The notes beneath the pieces are model-generated. The model was not told the origin of the DNA and ran no database searches. It saw nothing but the letters and a program-made list of their open reading frames with translations. A stretch of DNA of 26,334 bases, from the NCBI GenBank assembly GCA_036164085.1, contig JAYZJV010000005.1, forward strand, positions 1 through 26,334, in the 5' to 3' direction. Every line of letters starts with the position of its first letter. Within the stretch, counting starts at the first letter, position 1. The stretch is from TMED-70 sp036164085 (GTDB lineage: Bacteria > Chloroflexota > Dehalococcoidia > Lucifugimonadales > Lucifugimonadaceae). Shown here in pieces: positions 1-7,302 of the stretch. Made by a program: the position numbers and the translations under genes.

Positions 1-10
1 GTAACCAAAT

Positions 11-1165
11 TTATACCTCCTGATATGGATCAGCAGCATCTCTGATACCATCTCCCATGAAATTTAATGCCAATATTACTACTATTACTGCAATGGCAGG
101 AATAAATAGCCATGGCATATTTGCAACAGATTGAACATTCTGTGCATCCTTTAATAGAACTCCATAACTTACAGCAGGAGGCCTTAATCCTAAGCCTAAG
201 AAACTCAAAGAAGTCTCTGTAACTATCATTAAAGGTAATGATAAAGATGCTTGGGCAATTATATGACTATAAAAAGAAGGAAGCATATGTACAAATATGA
301 CTCTCATGGTTTTGGCTCCATTCAATCTTGCAGCAGTAACAAAATCTTCATCTTTCAATGCTAAAAACCTTCCTCTAATGACTCGAGCTAAATCTGTCCA
401 AGCAAAAAGAGAAATAATAACAGTAATCATGAAATATACTTGGTTTATTGTCCAATCATCAGGAAATGCAGATGATAACCCCATATAGAGAGGTATTGTA
501 GGAACAGATCTTATTATTTCTATAAATCTTTGAATTAAAGAGTCAATTAAACCGCCATAATAACCTGAAATAGATCCTAAAAAGATTCCAAATACTATAC
601 TTAATGCAACACCCACAAGACCAATTGTTAATGAAACTCTAGTAGCGTGCATGGTTCTTGAAAAAACGTCTCTTCCTTGTTTATCAGTTCCAAATAAATG
701 AATCCATGCATTAGGATCTTTCGTTTCGTCTTTCATACCCAATATATGCCTATCGGTCTTGAATAATCCCCAAAGTTTATACTCGTATCCTTTACCAAAA
801 AGTGAAATTCCTTCAGATTTTTCACAATCAGACTGAAATTCCATTAAAAAAGATTCCATGTTTCTTTCACCAGTAACTTCACAAACACTCATAAAATGCC
901 CACTTTTAAAAAATTGAACCCCTTGAGGTGGCATATAACCTCTAGCAGCTGCATAATCTACAGGTGGAGCTGTGGATAGAAAGTCAGCAAATAATACTAC
1001 TAAATAAAATAAAACCACTACGATTGAAGCTGTAAATCCTAATCTATGTCTTTTAAATCTTCTCCAAATTAACTGTCTTTGAGTTGCAAGTTCTATAGAG
1101 TCATCTACTTTATTTGACTCTTTTCTATTTCCTAGATTTAATATATTCATTATTTTACTTACCAT
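11..1165 (-). CDS. dppC: Peptide ABC transporter permease, DppC/OppC-like
   Basis: Inner-membrane permease that would pair with the DppB-like protein encoded just upstream to import peptides or related solutes. The 384-residue protein has a cytoplasmic N-terminus, a first membrane segment at about residues 43-62 and a long extracytoplasmic stretch (about 63-160) with two cysteines (C95, C114). A GTDKQGRDVFSR motif (159-170) precedes the five-segment permease core. The EAA coupling loop is at about 276-296 (DFVTAARLNGAKTMRVIFVH). The start is supported by AGGAG about 8 bases upstream and a 1-base TAATG overlap with the dppB stop, implying translational coupling. It is the last gene of the binding protein-permease cluster at the left edge; anything beyond the window is unknown. 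The family call is firm. The substrate (dipeptide, oligopeptide, nickel or sugar oligomer) is not determined. Confidence 0.93.
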   Translation of the reverse strand: MVSKIMNILNLGNRKESNKVDDSIELATQRQLIWRRFKRHRLGFTASIVVVLFYLVVLFADFLSTAPPVDYAAARGYMPPQGVQFFKSGHFMSVCEVTGERNMESFLMEFQSDCEKSEGISLFGKGYEYKLWGLFKTDRHILGMKDETKDPNAWIHLFGTDKQGRDVFSRTMHATRVSLTIGLVGVALSIVFGIFLGSISGYYGGLIDSLIQRFIEIIRSVPTIPLYMGLSSAFPDDWTINQVYFMITVIISLFAWTDLARVIRGRFLALKDEDFVTAARLNGAKTMRVIFVHMLPSFYSHIIAQASLSLPLMIVTETSLSFLGLGLRPPAVSYGVLLKDAQNVQSVANMPWLFIPAIAVIVVILALNFMGDGIRDAADPYQEV

Positions 1166-2157
1166 TATGAGTCTCCTAATCTTATTCTAGGATCAACTAT
1201 AAGTAATAAAATATCTGAAATAAACGTACCAATGACTGTCATAAATCCAATCAGTAAAATTATACCTCCAGCTAAAAACATATCTTGAGCTACTAAAGCC
1301 CTAACAAGCATTGGTCCAACAGTAGGTAAAGATAAAACAACACCCACAATAATACTTCCTGATATCAAATAAGGAAGAATGTAAGCAGTAAGACTAATGG
1401 CAGGATTCAAAGCCAAACGAACTGGATATTTTAAGATTAATCTCCACTCAGATAAACCTTTTGCCCTTGCAGTTATAACATATGGTTTACTTAATTCGTC
1501 TAGTAAATTGGCTCGAGTAATTCTCATTAATGAAGCTGTACCAGCAGTACCTAAAACTACCATCGGAATCCATATATGATCTATAAGATCACGTACCCTT
1601 CCCCAACTCCAAGGGACTCCAACATATTCAGGAGAAAATAAACCTCCAGGACTAAAATCAAACCAAACAAAAAAAAGATACATTGCAATAAGAGCTATCA
1701 TAAAATCTGGTATTGCAAGACCAACAAATCCTAAGAAAGTAAATAAATAATCCCATATAGAATATTGTTTAACAGCAGAAATTATTCCAAATGGTATTGC
1801 AATAACCCAAATAAATATGACACAAGCAATAGCAAGAACAATAGTTAATAACAATCTTTCTGAAATAACATTAGTTACGGGTTGGTTGTATTCGAAGGAG
1901 AAACCTAAATTTTGCTGTAGAAAAATTTGATTCATCCATTTGAAATATTGAACATATAAAGGCTTATCTAAACCATAAAATATTCTTAAATTAGCTGCTT
2001 CTTCAGCATCAACCTGACTACCAGTAGCCTGAAGTTGAGCTATATACGCTGTCACATAATCACCTTCAGGGAGGTTAATAATAAAAAATGAAATAAGGGT
2101 TACTGCCCATAGAGCAACAAACATAAATACCATTCTTCTAGCAATAAAATTTAACAT
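1165..2157 (-). CDS. dppB: Peptide ABC transporter permease, DppB/OppB-like
   Basis: Integral membrane permease of the peptide/nickel ABC family, partner of the downstream DppC-like subunit. The 330 residues begin with the usual family N-terminus (MLNFIARRMV) and first membrane segment at about 9-28. An extracytoplasmic region (about 29-100) follows, then the five-segment core with its EAA loop at about 225-250 (KPYVITARAKGLSEWRLILK). The end matches the family (VDPRIRLGD). The stop overlaps the dppC start by one base. No good ribosome-binding site precedes the ATG. A possible promoter (TTGTTA, 17 bases, TATAAA) would start the transcript only about 8 bases before it, so translation could be nearly leaderless. 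A terminator-like hairpin separates it from the binding-protein gene. Confidence 0.94.
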   Translation of the reverse strand: MLNFIARRMVFMFVALWAVTLISFFIINLPEGDYVTAYIAQLQATGSQVDAEEAANLRIFYGLDKPLYVQYFKWMNQIFLQQNLGFSFEYNQPVTNVISERLLLTIVLAIACVIFIWVIAIPFGIISAVKQYSIWDYLFTFLGFVGLAIPDFMIALIAMYLFFVWFDFSPGGLFSPEYVGVPWSWGRVRDLIDHIWIPMVVLGTAGTASLMRITRANLLDELSKPYVITARAKGLSEWRLILKYPVRLALNPAISLTAYILPYLISGSIIVGVVLSLPTVGPMLVRALVAQDMFLAGGIILLIGFMTVIGTFISDILLLIVDPRIRLGDS

Positions 2158-2171
2158 CTAAATATTTGTGA

Positions 2172-2200
2172 TTTATACCTTTGAATTTATTATCTAACAA
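2172..2200 (-). promoter_or_regulatory. Candidate promoter for the permease genes
   Basis: On the minus strand, TTGTTA (2200-2195) and TATAAA (2177-2172) are separated by 17 bases, just after the hairpin that follows the binding-protein gene. Transcription would start near 2165, about 8 bases before the dppB ATG, which would explain the missing Shine-Dalgarno sequence. In such AT-rich DNA chance matches are common, so this is tentative. Confidence 0.35.
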
Positions 2201-2204
2201 AAAA

Positions 2205-2236
2205 CAAAAAAAGAGGGCACAAAAGTGCCCTCTTTT
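2205..2236 (-). terminator. Intercistronic hairpin with T-run after the binding-protein gene
   Basis: GAGGGCAC (2213-2220), loop AAAA, then GTGCCCTC (2225-2232) form a perfect 8-bp GC-rich stem. It is extended by A/T runs on both sides (2205-2212 against 2233-2236). Read on the minus strand it is followed by a long T-run, so it looks like an intrinsic terminator for the binding-protein mRNA, 22 bases after its stop. It lies inside an otherwise co-oriented binding protein-permease cluster. A partial terminator or 3' mRNA stabiliser would give more binding protein than permease. Confidence 0.8.
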
Positions 2237-2257
2237 CTAATAATAATCAAATTTTGA

Positions 2258-4432
2258 TTATTGGTTGCCACCTTCTAACCACCAAGTTTCAGGGAAACCA
2301 TTTCCTGAAGTTTGTGCGTGGTATGAGAATGGAAGCGGGTTAGGAACGTTTCTAACGTTCTTTTTGATTATAGCTGTGTATGTAGGCTTGTTCATCACAG
2401 TTGTGATAGGGTTAGCATTTTCACAGTTAAGCTCAACAACCTTTTGTAGGTTTGGAGTATATGCAGCGGCATCACTTACAGCTTCATCGTAAAGAGTCTG
2501 CCATTCACCAATCCATCCTGGTGCGATTGTTCCGTTCATATGCTCGTCAGCCCATTTAGGAGCGATGAATCCTCCACCAGCAACTATTCCTAGATGCCCA
2601 GGAGTAATAATAGCTCCAGCTCTTCCAGATGATTCCCAGCTATTAAGCATAGTTTCGTTATCATCTCTCTTAGAAGACCAAAGACTTCTTTCTTGAGCAT
2701 CAAGTTTTCCGTCAATTCCTAGATGCTTTTTCCACATTTCGATTACCATAGAGTCAATACCCTCGTAATCTTCGAAAGCTGCAACAGCCACTGAGTGAAC
2801 TACTACAATTTTCTCTCCTGTGCCAGGCATTAATCTCATGCCGTCAGAGTCTTTTTTATCCAAACCAATTGAGTCTAATAAAGCATTAGCAGCATCTGGG
2901 TTGAATTGTACTAGGTCTTCTCCAATGTATTTACCAGGGTTATTAGCGTCGTCCCATCCGGCACATAGACCACCAACTTCTCCTAGTCCTAGGAAGAATA
3001 CTTCGTTTATTTCATCTCTTTCAATACCCATTGATAGAGCTTTTCTGAAATCTGTGTTGTTTAGGAATTCAGCAGTTTCTGTATCAACAGCTCCGCCGTC
3101 ACCTTCCCATGATTGGTTAACGTATAGGTTAGCTATACCAGATTCAGGTTGTCTCCAGAATTGAATTCTGTAGTTACCTTTGTCAGAGTTCTCTTTGAAA
3201 ACAGGTAGTTTTGAAAGGTCAATGTGTCTACCTTGAACAGTAAATTCACCAGCGATAGCCTTTAGGTTTAGAACCTCTAGGTTTTCTGCTAGATCAAGTG
3301 ATACAGCGTCCATGTAAGGTAGTTGGTTTCCTTCTGTGTCAACAGCCCAGTAGAAACAGTTTCTTTCTAGAGCCCATTGGTCAGAAGTAATAGGTTTTGT
3401 AACCTGCCATGCTGTCATCATAGGTGAATCAGGGTTAGCGTTAGCGTGGTTTAAGAACAAGAAGTACTTAGCCCAGTTTTCGTAACCTGCAGCTTCTGCT
3501 ATAGCATTAGCTTCATCTAGACCTATAACGTCAGGATGGAAATCACTCAAGTAGTGTGATGGTGCATATAGACCTAGACCAGAGTCACCTCTAGTATGAG
3601 GACCAGCAACAACAACAGAAGCTAGAAGAGTAATCAAAAGACCATAAGGTTCTTTTGAGTTAATCTGTAAAGTTTCTTTTGATACTTGTGTAAATTCTAG
3701 AAGTTCTCCTCCAGACTTCATCCATGATGGTGGAGTAGGAACTAGATCTTCATTTGTAACCATATGGTTATACCAAAACATGATGTCATCAGTGTTGTAG
3801 TCATCTCCGTCAGACCATTTTAGGCCTTTTCTTAGAGTAAGAGTAAACTCTGTAGCATCAGCGTTTGATGTCCAACTTTCAGCAATGTTTGGCTGAACGT
3901 CAGTCATATTAGTTCCGAAGAACAATATGTGGTCTTTCATAGGTCTTTCCATGTTTTGTCCATCAGCAGGACCTGTGAAAGCTCTGTACCAAGTACCACC
4001 ATATTCTCCAATGCTTTCAGCAGGCTGAATAACAAGTGGGTTGTCAGGTAGTCTATCCTCTAGAGCTGGAATTTCTCCAGCTGCAGCTTTAGCAGCACAC
4101 ATAGGAGATTCATTGAATGAACTTGGCATTTTGTCTGATAGACTTGGCCATGATACATCACCTTCTCCTAAACCAGCAGCTTGGTCATCCGCTGTAGCAG
4201 CTTTTGAAGTCTTTGAAGTCTCTACTAGCTTTGGTTCTGCCTTTTTAGCAGGTGCAGCAGCTTCTTTAGCTTTAGCAGGTGTTACACCTGCATCTTTAGC
4301 TTTAGCTGCAGCTCCAGAAGCATTAGTAGTGTTAGTAGCTTCTTCAACTTCCTCGTCTGAACATGCAATAGCGAATAAACCTAAAGCGGCTATAGCTACT
4401 ATAACAAGTCCAAATCGGAATTTTTCTAACAT
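2258..4432 (-). CDS. Peptide-binding lipoprotein, SBP family 5 (DppA/OppA-like)
   Basis: Extracytoplasmic substrate-capture protein for the DppBC permeases downstream. I place the start at 4432, not at the upstream ATG (4522). GGAGG lies about 5 bases before it, the resulting N-terminus is a proper lipoprotein signal (basic MLEKFRF, hydrophobic core, lipobox FAIAC with acylated C24), and the likely promoter lies between the two ATGs. The 724-residue protein has an acidic then Ala/Lys-rich low-complexity linker (about 25-75) and a classic family-5 block near 180-230 (VQPNIAESWT...TLTLRKGLKWSDGDDYNTDD). It is longer than typical DppA (about 535). Its codon choice looks richer in G+C than neighbouring genes, suggesting high expression. 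Ligand specificity cannot be read from the sequence. Confidence 0.93.
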   Translation of the reverse strand: MLEKFRFGLVIVAIAALGLFAIACSDEEVEEATNTTNASGAAAKAKDAGVTPAKAKEAAAPAKKAEPKLVETSKTSKAATADDQAAGLGEGDVSWPSLSDKMPSSFNESPMCAAKAAAGEIPALEDRLPDNPLVIQPAESIGEYGGTWYRAFTGPADGQNMERPMKDHILFFGTNMTDVQPNIAESWTSNADATEFTLTLRKGLKWSDGDDYNTDDIMFWYNHMVTNEDLVPTPPSWMKSGGELLEFTQVSKETLQINSKEPYGLLITLLASVVVAGPHTRGDSGLGLYAPSHYLSDFHPDVIGLDEANAIAEAAGYENWAKYFLFLNHANANPDSPMMTAWQVTKPITSDQWALERNCFYWAVDTEGNQLPYMDAVSLDLAENLEVLNLKAIAGEFTVQGRHIDLSKLPVFKENSDKGNYRIQFWRQPESGIANLYVNQSWEGDGGAVDTETAEFLNNTDFRKALSMGIERDEINEVFFLGLGEVGGLCAGWDDANNPGKYIGEDLVQFNPDAANALLDSIGLDKKDSDGMRLMPGTGEKIVVVHSVAVAAFEDYEGIDSMVIEMWKKHLGIDGKLDAQERSLWSSKRDDNETMLNSWESSGRAGAIITPGHLGIVAGGGFIAPKWADEHMNGTIAPGWIGEWQTLYDEAVSDAAAYTPNLQKVVELNCENANPITTVMNKPTYTAIIKKNVRNVPNPLPFSYHAQTSGNGFPETWWLEGGNQ

Positions 4433-4474
4433 ACTTTCCTCCGTAGTCGTAGTTATTTTTTCCTTCAATAATAT

Positions 4475-4495
4475 AAAAAGGGGCAATTGCCCCCT
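4475..4495 (-). terminator. Leader hairpin with T-run in the binding-protein 5' UTR
   Basis: On the minus strand GGGGC (4493-4489), AATT, GCCCC (4484-4480) form a stem followed at once by TTTTT (4479-4475). This is terminator-like, yet it sits about 45 bases before the chosen start codon and downstream of a consensus -10 element. It could terminate the upstream TlpA-operon transcript, act as a leader attenuator, or stabilise the mRNA 5' end. Confidence 0.6.
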
Positions 4496-4510
4496 AATAT
4501 TATTCTGTCT

Positions 4511-4541
4511 ATTATAACTCATATTTTAAAAAAAAAAGCAA
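4511..4541 (-). promoter_or_regulatory. Promoter of the peptide-binding protein gene
   Basis: A perfect TATAAT lies at 4516-4511 on the minus strand, with TTGCTT at 4541-4536 as a possible -35. The 19-base spacer is longer than ideal and is mostly a T-tract. Transcription would begin near 4504, giving a leader of about 72 bases that contains the GC-rich hairpin at 4480-4494. Confidence 0.55.
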
Positions 4542-4622
4542 CCACTAAAAATAAATAATAAGGTTTTTGATGAATATGAGAGGTTTATTTTACCCTTTGA
4601 GAAGTAATTTATTAGAATAAAT

Positions 4623-5186
4623 TCAATTTACTAATGCAGATAATTCTTCTTTTGTTATTTTCCCAGCATGAGTAAATGCAATCATGCCATCATTTTCCGT
4701 AAACACCCATGAAGGGAAATAAGAAACTCCAAAATGCTGAGCTATTAAATTTGTTTGATCATCATAGATAACTGGATATTGCCATTTCTCATTAAACAAC
4801 CATGCATCTGGAGGATAATTTGGCTTCTCTGAATCAATGCTTGTAACGACCAAAACAACTTTTACACCCTTTTCAAATATTTCATCCTCTTCAATCCATT
4901 GAATAACTTCAGGGATTTCTTCTTGGCAGAAAGGACACCAATGTGCAACAAAAAGGAAAATAGTTGGGGAATTTTCTGGATAAGTAACAATAGATTTATC
5001 ATTGGAAATTTTATGTTGTATAACAGGAGAAAATTTCCCGCTAGCTGAATCTACCCCAGAATTTGGAATTGATATTTCTATTTTTTCTCCAGAAATTTCT
5101 ATATCGGAAATCAATTTATTCTTTTCAGAATTTGAACATGAAAAAAACAAAAATAAAAATAAAAAAATAAAGATTGATTTTTTCAT
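4623..5186 (-). CDS. TlpA/redoxin-like thioredoxin lipoprotein
   Basis: Predicted membrane-anchored extracytoplasmic thiol-disulfide protein of 187 residues. A short signal peptide (MKKSIFIFLF...) ends in a lipobox-like LFFSC with C17. The thioredoxin fold follows: active site W-C-P-F-C at 83-87 (C84, C87) in a strand-turn-helix, and a likely cis-proline at P158 (SYFPSW). The spacing resembles TlpA/ResA and AhpC-TSA-type reductases. The ATG overlaps the upstream dehydrogenase stop as ATGA with no clear Shine-Dalgarno, so translation is probably coupled. It may reduce or shuffle disulfides of exported proteins such as the many lipoproteins here, but no cytochrome-biogenesis genes are adjacent to support that classical role. 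Family confident; partner unknown. Confidence 0.85.
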   Translation of the reverse strand: MKKSIFIFLFLFLFFSCSNSEKNKLISDIEISGEKIEISIPNSGVDSASGKFSPVIQHKISNDKSIVTYPENSPTIFLFVAHWCPFCQEEIPEVIQWIEEDEIFEKGVKVVLVVTSIDSEKPNYPPDAWLFNEKWQYPVIYDDQTNLIAQHFGVSYFPSWVFTENDGMIAFTHAGKITKEELSALVN

Positions 5187-6124
5187 AATAATTTAACCCA
5201 TTGATTTGTGTTCATGGATAATTCTAATGCATTAGAAATCTTTTGTAGAGATTCTATTTCTCTAATATATTTTATTTTTTGTTTGTTATCAGAATAAAAG
5301 ACACTTTGAAGGAATTCGTTCATTCCTGGCCATCCATGATATGGTTCAAAAAATTCTATCTTTTTATTGTTTTCAGAAACGATTTCTGAAGTCATTAAGT
5401 TTACTTTCATAGCTTTTTCTTCAAAAAATAAATCTAAAATTACACTTAATCCTTCAGTTGATTCCATATCAAATTCCCATTCCGCAATAAATTTTTCATA
5501 GTCTAAAAAAGCAATCCCTTGTGATTCAGTGGGAAATTTTGATTTCTTTTCAACTTTACTTAGAACCCTAACTGGAGTCGCATCAAAGATTTTATTAAGA
5601 ACATCTATATACCAAGGAGAAGATGCATAAATACCAAAACCAGGCCACCAGTTCGCTGATAATTTAAATTTTGCATTTAGTAATTTACCATAACTGCCTT
5701 CATGAATAATTTTTCTTAAATACTCAACAATTGGTAAATAAGACATCTCTAAATTAGGGATTATTAGATTGTTTTGATTTTTTATTTTTGAAATTAAAGT
5801 TTCAGAATTTTCTTTATTTTCTGTCAAAGGCATTTCAAATATACAATCAACATCTATAGATAATATATCTGAGATAAATTCACCATGGAACTCGTCAGGA
5901 ACACTTAAAATTAACAAGTCGATTTCTTTATCTCTAAGTACTTGTTTATAATCTAGAGTATATCTTGGATAGTTCCCAAAAATAGATTTTGCATAATCTA
6001 AGGATTTTTGGGTCTTAGTTGAAACATGAGCAACTTTTGATTCATTTAAATTATTAATAAAAGGCAGATAAGCATCTTTTATCCATTTACCAAATCCAAT
6101 TAATCCGATTTTTTCGTAAGTCAT
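5183..6124 (-). CDS. Gfo/Idh/MocA-like protein with altered catalytic triplet
   Basis: Probable member of the NAD(P)-dependent Gfo/Idh/MocA oxidoreductase family, 313 residues. The N-terminal Rossmann start is recognisable (IGLIGFGKW, 6-14), with a second strand and the usual ILSVPDEFH region near 72-80. Where the family carries the catalytic E-K-P, this protein has E-M-P (97-99), so the key lysine is absent. The later G-x-x-x-D-x-x-x-H-type motif is not obvious either; the region reads SSPWYIDVLNKIFD. It may bind cofactor without normal hydride chemistry, or act on an unusual substrate. Its 3' end overlaps the thioredoxin lipoprotein by ATGA. It is divergent from the D-threonine aldolase gene, sharing an 88-base intergenic region. 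The two other family members in this window keep the canonical motifs. Confidence 0.75.
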   Translation of the reverse strand: MTYEKIGLIGFGKWIKDAYLPFINNLNESKVAHVSTKTQKSLDYAKSIFGNYPRYTLDYKQVLRDKEIDLLILSVPDEFHGEFISDILSIDVDCIFEMPLTENKENSETLISKIKNQNNLIIPNLEMSYLPIVEYLRKIIHEGSYGKLLNAKFKLSANWWPGFGIYASSPWYIDVLNKIFDATPVRVLSKVEKKSKFPTESQGIAFLDYEKFIAEWEFDMESTEGLSVILDLFFEEKAMKVNLMTSEIVSENNKKIEFFEPYHGWPGMNEFLQSVFYSDNKQKIKYIREIESLQKISNALELSMNTNQWVKLL

Positions 6125-6212
6125 ATGTAAATTTTATATTATGAATAAAATTTTGGGTTATTATTATTCTTAAATAAATTGTAAACGTATAAAAAAAGAG
6201 AGTATTGTAGCT

Positions 6213-7301
6213 ATGAGTGATAATTACAGCAAAGGTATAAAAATTACAGAAATTGACACCCCTTCTATAGTGGTAGATTTAAATATAGCTGAAGAAAACA
6301 TAAAAAAGATGCAAAGTTTTGCAAATGATAATAATGTTTCTATGAGGCCTCATTCTAAAACAAACAAAAGCCCATACTGGGCAAAAAAACAAGTTGAAGC
6401 TGGAGCTATAGGTATTTGTTGTGCAAAGTTAGGTGAAGCAGAAATGATGGCAGAAGGAGGAATTAAAGAAATATTAATTCCAAATCAGATTGTAACTGAA
6501 CAAAAAATCAAGAGATTGGTTGATGTAAATAAAAAATCTAAGGTCATGGTTGCAGTTGAAAATAAAGATAATGTTTCAAATCTTTCAAGTCATTTTGAAA
6601 AAAATTCTATGAAATTAAGTGTAATTATTGAAGTTAATGTTGGAATGGATAGATGTGGTGTTGAACTTGATGAAATAGTAGATTTTGCTCAACATATAAT
6701 TGATAAACCAGGGCTAGAATTCGAAGGAATTATGGGATATGAAGGCCACACAGTTAATATAGGTAATTTTGAGGATAGAGTAAATGAAACTACAAAAGCT
6801 ATGAATAAATTATTAGATGCAAAAAAAATACTTGAGGAAAATGGAATAAGCGTAAATATTGTTTCTGCATCAGGAACTGGAACATATAATATTACAAGTA
6901 AAATTCCAGGAATTACCGAATTACAATGTGGCTCTTATATTTTTATGGATGGCAATTACTTAAAAATCTTTGATGATTTTCAACCTGCTTTATCTCTACT
7001 TTGCACAGTAGTATCTAGAAGAGATAATAGAATAGTTATAGATTGTGGATTAAAATCTGTATCAATGGATCAAGGTTTACCTGAAGTAGTTTATCCTAAA
7101 GGAATAAAGCTTATCTCTTTATCAGAAGAACATTGTAAATGTGAAATAGAAGGAGATATTGATTTGAAAATAGGTGATAAAATTTTTGTACGACCTATGC
7201 ACTCAGATACAACCATTAATCTTCATGATAACTATTTTATTCATAGAGATGGAATTTTTGATGAAAAAGTAGAAATATTAGGAAGAGGGAAATTCAAGTA
7301 A
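6213..7301 (+). CDS. D-threonine aldolase / D-serine dehydratase-like PLP enzyme
   Basis: PLP enzyme of the fold-type III alanine racemase-like family, close to D-threonine aldolase (D-threonine to glycine plus acetaldehyde) and D-serine dehydratase. The 362-residue length fits. TPSIVVDL (16-23) opens the barrel. RPHSKTNK (45-52) is the family RPHxKTHK box with the probable PLP lysine K49. The C-terminal beta domain carries PMHSDTTINLHD, whose H330-x-D332 matches the metal-binding pair of this family; D at this place favours the aldolase type over the H-x-C dehydratase type. It is first in an operon, with one base before the deacylase ATG. The Shine-Dalgarno is weak. Exact beta-hydroxy-D-amino-acid specificity is not readable from sequence. 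Confidence 0.85.
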   Translation: MSDNYSKGIKITEIDTPSIVVDLNIAEENIKKMQSFANDNNVSMRPHSKTNKSPYWAKKQVEAGAIGICCAKLGEAEMMAEGGIKEILIPNQIVTEQKIKRLVDVNKKSKVMVAVENKDNVSNLSSHFEKNSMKLSVIIEVNVGMDRCGVELDEIVDFAQHIIDKPGLEFEGIMGYEGHTVNIGNFEDRVNETTKAMNKLLDAKKILEENGISVNIVSASGTGTYNITSKIPGITELQCGSYIFMDGNYLKIFDDFQPALSLLCTVVSRRDNRIVIDCGLKSVSMDQGLPEVVYPKGIKLISLSEEHCKCEIEGDIDLKIGDKIFVRPMHSDTTINLHDNYFIHRDGIFDEKVEILGRGKFK

Positions 7302-7302
7302 A

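Noticed and set aside
4041..4517. Plus-strand 158-codon open frame opposite the binding-protein N-terminus
   Set aside because: It is the shadow of the Ala/Lys-rich linker on the other strand; the low-complexity composition explains the lack of stops, and it covers the promoter and leader.
4433..4522. Upstream ATG (4522) as start of the peptide-binding protein
   Set aside because: It would add 30 residues before the lipoprotein signal, lies upstream of the likely transcription start, and lacks a ribosome site; 4432 has GGAGG and a clean signal peptide.
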